From: Hypoxylon rubiginosum
Lineage: Eukaryota; Ascomycota; Sordariomycetes; Xylariales; Hypoxylaceae
Assembly: GCA_902806565.1 (NCBI GenBank)
Contig: CADCXA010000031.1
Coordinates: 310,001 to 374,000 of the forward strand
Reading direction: 5' to 3'
DNA: 64,000 nucleotides
Below the pieces are notes generated by a model. It did not search any database. It saw only the letters and a list, made by a program, of their open reading frames with translations, and was not told the origin of the DNA. Both the position numbers and the translations under genes were made by a program. Each line of letters begins with the position of its first letter. Positions within the stretch are counted from its first letter, which is position 1. Of the stretch, positions 58,301-64,000 are shown piece by piece.

Positions 58301-59750
58301 CTGACAAAGGTGCCAGGTTGTATCCAAGTATCCACTCGAGCATGCTCATTCGGCCAAGCAACTGACTGAACATGACCAGAACCAGGCATGAAAGAATCAG
58401 CTGGGTTTTCGCAGCATACTCTTGATTCGATGGCTGAACCGTTTAGGGGCTTTGCTTGCAGCTTCAGTAACTCGTTTGAAGGGATGCCAGGGGACCCAGA
58501 AAACTGATAGCCTGCCTGTCTTAGCATTAATGCTACGAGATCCACATCGTAGCAAAGCTCCGTAATGCCATGCTCAACCTGCAAACGCGTGTTCATCTCC
58601 AGGAAGAAGAAATCGCCCGTTTCGTCGTCAACAAGAAACTCGACAGTTCCTACCGACCTGTATTTTATCGTCCTTGCCAGAGTTAGAGCAGAGGCAACGA
58701 GCCTTTGGCGCACTTCGGGTTTGTCTACTAAATAGGGACTCGGGCACTCTTCTATGACCTGACAAGCGCATAAGCAAGTTGCTGACGATGGCGGAAAGGG
58801 CAGACATGTACCTTTTGGCGTCGCCTCTGTATGCTGCACTCTCGTTCTCCAAAGTGTATCACTTCGGATCCATTGCCAAAGACCTGGGATTTGGTCAGAA
58901 TCTAACGACAAGGTGACATTGTCAACTCCTAGACATACCTGGACTTCGATATGATGACTTGCGGGATAATATTTCTCTAGAAAGACGCCAGTATCGCCAA
59001 ACAGCTCCTTAGAGCGACTCTCTACGTGCGCAAATGCCGCCGGAACGTCATCTTCTGTCCAGCACACGTGTTGGCCCATACCACCGCCGCCACCCGAGGC
59101 CTTTAGCATAACCTAAATTCTCTATTAGAATTGTATCTCTGCGGGCTGTACGTATGCTATACAGAGTGGAGTATGAATTAAAGATAATAAAATTGAAAGC
59201 GAAAGAGCAAAGGTAAACGATACTTACGGGAAACCCAACGTCCTGTGGCAGCCTAAGAGACTCTTCTGCATTTCGAAGCAAGCCTGAGCCTTGAATAACG
59301 GGAATACCCGCAGCTGTAGCTAGATCTCTTGCTACGTGCTTTAGTCCCATCTTATAAATAGCCTCACTGTCAGGACCGACGAAGATCATGCCAGCTTCGT
59401 GGACCCGACGGGCGAAGTCGGCATTCTCGCTCAAGAAGCCATAGCCGGGGAAAACGGCTTCAATTCCTTGCTTATCGCATATGTCAAGAACGGTATCACT
59501 GAGCTCATTGTCAGTTATCCCGAGCCAATTATAATAACGTAGCGGAAGACTGAGCTTACATGTTGGTATATGCTCGTGGACCTTCCCCGTCAAGCAAGAC
59601 GCTCGAGTCGGCGAGACGGACGTGAAGGGAGCCCGCATCGGCTGCTGTGAAGATGGATATACTTGTGATGGAAAGCCGTTGGCATGCACGGATGCATCGT
59701 ACAGCGATTTCGCCGCGGTTGGCGATGAGGACACGACGGAGGGTGGGCAT
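55359..59750 (-). CDS. biotin-dependent urea-carboxylase-like enzyme (BC + KipA/KipI + BCCP), no amidase
   Basis: Twelve exons: 59750-59560, 59498-59228, 59112-58939, 58883-58812, 58758-58290, 58235-58095, 58040-57864, 57799-57547, 57493-57436, 57384-56707, 56642-56507 and 56434-55359. All introns are GT-AG (51-115 nt) and frame closes throughout, giving 1231 residues. It begins LRRVLIANRGEIAVRCIRA (biotin carboxylase), with the ATP-grasp Gly loop SGGGGGMG at about 160-167, RECSIQRRRQK, and EMNTRLQVEHGITE. A KipA/AHS2-type half follows (GYGIPASGPMDDLSAT, GPHDSDDYIT), then a KipI/AHS1-type half (FLLPIVFDHPSI, GFMTGLPLLWPLDPLAR, TPPGTIGLGGGMFCIY). A coiled linker precedes the biotinyl domain, VLEAMKMEIPV, with biotin Lys1191. 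Dur1,2 has an added amidase; here it is absent. The substrate could be urea, or 5-oxoproline-like given the LamB/YcsF neighbour. Confidence 0.92.
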
Positions 59751-60218
59751 TTCAAACAATCATCGATTATTATGACTATTGAACTAGAAAAGGACGAAAT
59801 TATAAATTCATTCTTAACTACTGTTTTCATAATGTGATTCGACCGTATACTAAGATAGAGAGATGAGGGGAAACGATAAGACCTCCAAGGGGACATGATT
59901 GGAGCTGGGTATGTCACTGATAGGGCACCCTGCATGCTCACATTGCTCTAGGTTACGTGGGAGGTTCAATCGCGAAGGCATCAACTATATGGTCGAACAA
60001 TATATACTTACCTTTTTCATTTACTAACCGATAGTTCTTCGGTGTGACTTCTCGTTGCTTGGAGGGAAATGTAACGCGATAGAGTCTTGCTGAAGACATT
60101 TGCGTAGAATAAGATATCGCGTCTAATGGGTTAAAATTTTCTATATTGGAAATCTAATGCAATGTTCCGCTCCCTAGAATAAACGTGTAGATATACCAAA
60201 AGTAGACTTCAAGTCATG
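59751..60218. other. intergenic
   Basis: Promoter of the carboxylase gene and 3' flank of the dehydrogenase gene. No gene supported. Confidence 0.5.
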
Positions 60219-61241
60219 CTAAGGATCTGCCTCCTTGGGCGCCCACTCCAAGCCCTTCTGCTCGTTCACCAACGTGAGCATCTTGCCTTCATCGACAGCC
60301 GCCTGCAGGTTCTTCAACACGAGCAGCTCCATGCCGCGCTGCGTCTCGTAGGTGCTGGTCCCGAGGTGCGGCAGCAGGAACGCGCGGTCGTTCCCGACGA
60401 GCCCCGGGTGGATCTCGGGCTCGTTTTCGTACACGTCGAGGCCGACGGCCGAGACCTGGCCGGACTCAAGGGCCGCCACTAAATCCGCCTCGTCGATTAG
60501 CGCACCGCGCGCCGTGTTGACGACGACGACCCCCTTCTTCGTCTTGGCTAGCTGCGGCGCCGCGATGATGTGCCGCGTCTGCGCATTGAGTGCGAGGTTC
60601 AGCGACAGCACGTCGGACCGCGCCAGCAGCTCGTCGAACGACACGTACGCGGCGCCCCGCTCCAGCGACGGGTCCAGCCGCCGGCGGTTGTGGTAAATTA
60701 TGTCCATGCCGAAGCTGCGCGCCCGGTGCGCCATCGCCCGGCCGATGCCGCCCATGCCCAGGATGCCGAGGGTCTTGCCGCGGGGGTCATGGCCGAGGCG
60801 GGAGCTCCCCTTCCACCGGCCCTCGCGCAGCGCGACCAGCGGCTCGTGGGCCTGCCGGAGGGCGCCCAGCATGAGCAGGATGCCGACGTCGGCCGTGGCG
60901 TCGTCGACGGCGACGGGCGTCGAGGAGACGGCGATCCGGCGCGCGCTGCACGCGTCGACGTCGACGTTGTCGTACCCCGCGCCGTTGTGCGCGATGAACT
61001 TCCAGGACGCGGGCAGCGCGGCGATGAGCTCCCGGTCGAAGGGCCCCGTGACGGAGGTCGACGAGTTGGACCGGTAGCACCCGCGCACCGCCGCGTACGT
61101 GCCGTCGCGGCAGTTCTCGAGGAACTGCTCCCGCGTCCCCTTGCGGAACTCGAGGAGCGTGTATTTGCTGCTCAGTGCATTCCAGTCGTCGTTGCTGTGT
61201 GCTAGGTTCCCGATCAGGAGGACCGCGGGAGGGGCCGACAT
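60219..61241 (-). CDS. D-2-hydroxyacid dehydrogenase (glyoxylate/hydroxypyruvate reductase-like)
   Basis: Single exon, 340 residues from MSAPPAVLLIG. The frame is open to an ATG at 61502 that would add 87 residues, but a TATA-like GACTATAAATACC lies inside that stretch, so the transcript probably starts downstream of it. The extension's Arg/Ser content could alternatively be a mitochondrial signal. Family motifs: HNGAGYDNVDVDA (substrate loop), the Rossmann LGILGMGGIGRAMA, VVNTARGALIDEADL (catalytic Arg), DVYENEPEIHP (Glu) and LLPHLGTSTYET (His). It reduces glyoxylate or another 2-oxoacid with NAD(P)H. GC content is high, as in UNC93 and LETM1. The partner gene at 61878 is on the same strand but unrelated. 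Confidence 0.9.
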   Translation of the reverse strand: MSAPPAVLLIGNLAHSNDDWNALSSKYTLLEFRKGTREQFLENCRDGTYAAVRGCYRSNSSTSVTGPFDRELIAALPASWKFIAHNGAGYDNVDVDACSARRIAVSSTPVAVDDATADVGILLMLGALRQAHEPLVALREGRWKGSSRLGHDPRGKTLGILGMGGIGRAMAHRARSFGMDIIYHNRRRLDPSLERGAAYVSFDELLARSDVLSLNLALNAQTRHIIAAPQLAKTKKGVVVVNTARGALIDEADLVAALESGQVSAVGLDVYENEPEIHPGLVGNDRAFLLPHLGTSTYETQRGMELLVLKNLQAAVDEGKMLTLVNEQKGLEWAPKEADP

Positions 61242-61474
61242 GGCTGTGCTGAGAGAGCGGGTGGCTGAGGGTGTGTTTCCTGGTCCCCGGCTACTACGTA
61301 TGGACTTTGGAGCTAATGGTCGCAGAAAATGTTGCTGGATTTGCTTTTGGCTATCTTGATACTTCGTTGTTGGGCGTTGCGTGTAGGTACGGATGAGTGC
61401 CAGGTGGCTTAGCCGAGATGCCGAATTTCGGAGGAGAGCCGAAAGATGAGATGGCGAACTCCCCTTCCAAATGC

Positions 61475-61486
61475 GGGTATTTATAG
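61475..61486 (-). promoter_or_regulatory. TATA-like box of the D-2-hydroxyacid dehydrogenase
   Basis: CTATAAATACCC read on the minus strand, about 235 bases upstream of the ATG at 61241 and downstream of the in-frame ATG at 61502. It argues for the inner start. Confidence 0.45.
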
Positions 61487-61502
61487 TCCCGTTTGATACC
61501 AT

Positions 61503-61877
61503 GAATCTGAGCTACACCTGCCTGGTTTTCGTAGCTGTATTTCCTAGATCATTGCGTATATGTTTCCACAGATTGCGAATGTTGTGTCAGGTCAAAGGTG
61601 GAATTTGCTACGTCGGACATATGGTAATGCTCGGCGCTAGATGACCGATCGTCGAATATTTACGCAGATTTGGAAGCGGGGATATTTTCATTCGCTGCAA
61701 TAGCAATAAGCAATTGTAGCATGCATCGACCGCGGGCATTTCTAAAAAGGGGTTCAACAGCCGTCATATCATAGGTATAATAAATGAACATCGCGAAAGC
61801 TGGAGCGAAAAGCTCCCTCTATTACTGAATTCTAAGTAAGGGGTTCTCGGATTCCAACTATTTCCATTCAGGGGTAA
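61503..61877. other. intergenic
   Basis: A+T-rich promoter region of the dehydrogenase and 3' flank of the reductase gene. Nothing further seen. Confidence 0.5.
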
Positions 61878-63040
61878 TCATTCTATCTTGATGACCAACT
61901 TTCCAAAATGCTTCTGTTGCCACTGTTGAGAAAAGGTGTTAGCACTTGTGCTCATAAGCCGGACGTCTTTGGAGTGAAAATCCTCTTACCATATACTCAT
62001 AAGCTTCCTTCGTCTTTTCGAAATCGAAGACCTCCTTGTCGACTACCGGGTGGATGTCGTTAGCCTCGATTGCGGCCACCATATCCTCCATCAGCGCCTT
62101 GGAGCCGACGTAGACGCCGCGGGTCGTGCAAATGTGCGTTAGACATTCAAGGATCGAAGACTGCACTTTTCCGCCGCCGAGGAACCCGATTATGCTGATG
62201 ACACCCTCGAATTTGATGGCGACCAGGCTTTGCTCCAGCGTGTTGGCGCCGCCCACTTCAATAACGTGGTCAACACCTGCGCCGTTCGTCGTAAGCTTCT
62301 TTGCCGTCTCACCCCAGTTGGGGTCTTCCTTGTAGTTAATAACGTGGTCGGCTCCGAGCTTCTTCAGGGTCTCCTCCTTCTCCTTGGATGACGTGGTGGC
62401 AATAACTTTGGCGCCTGCAGCTTTGGCGAACTAGGTAGTCGAAATATGAGCAATACGATCTCTCACATCTTCAATGTTGCATACTCACCTGAAGCGCGAA
62501 GATGCTAACACCGCCTGTGCCCTGCACGAGGACCGTCTCGCCGGGTTTCAATGGCTTCAACCCGTAGAGCGCGTTCCAGCTCGTCAACGCGGCGCATGAC
62601 AGGGTGCTCGCCTCGACATGGCTAAGGTTTGCCGGGGCCCTAACCAATCCGTTCTCGTTGAAAACACCGTACTGACGCAGGGCGCCGTCTAAAGCACCAC
62701 CCAATCCAGTTCCCATCACGGAGAAATTGACGGGACCATACTGGTGGCCTTGGTTGAACAGAGTGACTACCTTGTCGCCCTTCTTCCAGCGAGAGACCTT
62801 GGCTCCCACCTCGACAACCTCACCCGCACCATCGGACGCGGGGACGATGGGGAAGTTGGCCGGGAAGGGATATTGTCCCTTCGGGATGATGAGATCTCGG
62901 TAGTTTAGCGACGCGGCGTGTAGTTCGATGAGGACATCATTATCCCCGACCTTTGGGATTGCCGCATCGATCAATTCCAGACCGTCAAATCCCTTTTCTG
63001 TCCCCGTGACAGACCATTGCTTTGTAGTTGAGGGAGCCAT
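61878..63040 (-). CDS. medium-chain dehydrogenase/reductase (zinc-free, quinone-reductase-like)
   Basis: Exons 63040-62489, 62430-61990 and 61922-61878, introns 58 and 67 nt, 345 residues; the last exon encodes only WQQKHFGKLVIKIE. It begins with a GroES-like domain (DVLIELHAASLNYRDLIIPK, FPIVPASDGAGEVVEVG). The catalytic-zinc Cys of alcohol dehydrogenases is replaced by Asn-Tyr-Arg (LNYRD) and the structural-zinc Cys loop is absent. The Rossmann part shows VLVQGTGGVSIFALQ followed after the intron by FAKAAGAKVIATTSSKEK, then GVDHVIEVGGANTLEQS. This places it with NADPH-dependent quinone/enone reductases; the natural substrate cannot be read from sequence. No neighbouring pathway partner is evident. 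Confidence 0.9.
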
Positions 63041-64000
63041 TTTTATTGATATCGGTTTGCTTCAAGGTGTCTGTGAAGAGCGAGGATAATGTAATTGATG
63101 GTATTGATACGGTGTTAAAATTGTGAATACTCAACAAACATATAAATAGTGATAACGACTTCGAACAGCTTAATAATATATTAGCCGGTGTTGATTATTA
63201 AGAATTCTCAGTCGTGTCGGCGTGTGCCTAGGTAGTCAGCCTGTTGCAAAAGGTGTTCACTTTAACGTCATAGGATTGGTCGATGACGACGATTTACTTC
63301 GGAGATTGTAGCATCGCGCACTTCTTAACGTCGATTCAAACCCACATAGTTCTTAAAAAGGGGGGTTACTCAAGTGGGGTTTGGGTTACCTTAGTTAGAT
63401 CATGGCATTAGTAAAAAGGGTGGTTACTGATCGAGCGAGTTCTAACGGTCTAGTAGGTCGCTTACAACGCGATAATTTATAAGCCAATGAGCTAGGGGCG
63501 ATATAATGGCATGGCTATCCCTTCAACCACGCCGGCTCAAGGATTTGTGCGCTTCTGGTATCTCATCCTAGGTGACATCGTGGGTCTAGACCCCTATAAG
63601 TCCCCTAGCTTTTAAGATCTCCGAATCAGTGTGGGGGTAAACAACTTCACGAGCTTTCGAGATAGACCACAGGATGTCTGGATGTCTATGAATTCAATTT
63701 TGGCACGGGAAAACTCGAAGGGACACCTAATTCGTCAAATGCGCTAGACAGATTGCCCACTCGGCTGAATCAAGCGCTGCGGCTAAATGCTTACCAGACA
63801 GGCGCTCACTGTTCTTGCAGACCTGGAAAGCTGGACATATAGCAAGGTCCCAACTACCGGTATTTCTACTTACACCGCTAATATATCGGAAATGAAAATG
63901 CAGTGCAAGGCGAGCGATATAGTGGCAATAAAGGAAGATCGTTCGTGTCATTGGCTTGCTCAAGCTGCGATATGGCGATCCGTGCCAGACGAGGGGAGCT
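63041..64000. other. intergenic to window end, no supportable gene
   Basis: Promoter region of the reductase gene (A+T-rich, ATATAAATAG about 100 bases upstream of the ATG on the minus strand) followed by A+T-rich DNA. The frame at 63727-63963 (minus) has no domain. Confidence 0.45.

Overview
The window is nuclear DNA of a filamentous ascomycete. The evidence is short (44-115 nt) GT-AG introns with fungal branch sites (CTAAC/CTGAC), CT-rich leaders, and many fungal-type proteins (AUR1-type IPC synthase, NAB3-type RNA-binding protein, fungal NACHT/ankyrin receptors, HSP70-like chaperone, fungal APH kinase). Scattered TAGGTACCTAGGTA-type simple sequence and the protein set suggest Sordariomycetes, perhaps Xylariales; the lineage is inference. 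I see no rRNA, convincing tRNA, CRISPR, or intact transposon.

Layout. 1-4.1 kb: two genes for small single-pass membrane proteins. 4.1-10.2 kb: A+T-rich, gene-poor DNA with minisatellites. 10.2-14.4 kb: remains of what looks like a secondary-metabolite locus, with an O-methyltransferase carrying a frameshift, an epoxide-hydrolase fragment, and a cytochrome P450 that stops before its heme loop. 14.6-16 kb: intact APH-family kinase. 17.3-21.6 kb: divergent pair of an eight-exon HSP70-like gene and a coiled-coil protein gene. 22.7-33.7 kb: an NLR-like island, with a 1785-residue hydrolase-like/degenerate NACHT/ankyrin protein, a subtilisin-like protease relic, a relic of an unrecognised protein, and a second NACHT-ankyrin gene with an intact P-loop.

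34.4-43.2 kb is a conserved housekeeping block: LETM1-like mitochondrial protein, NAB3-like RNA-binding protein, mitochondrial GGQ-motif (ICT1/RF-like) hydrolase, and calmodulin-dependent kinase. 43.2-49.4 kb has no supportable gene. 49.4-63 kb is metabolic and membrane: AUR1 (sphingolipid), an UNC93-like MFS protein, a LamB/YcsF (PxpA-type) gene, a 12-exon biotin-dependent urea-carboxylase-like gene lacking the amidase domain, a D-2-hydroxyacid dehydrogenase, and a medium-chain reductase.

Genes that plausibly work together are the LamB/YcsF gene with the carboxylase-like gene (both pieces of the PxpABC/KipI-KipA world), the three decayed biosynthetic genes, and perhaps the NLR-like genes with the nearby protease relic. 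Exon boundaries were worked out by hand from splice signals and reading-frame continuity and have not been checked against transcripts.
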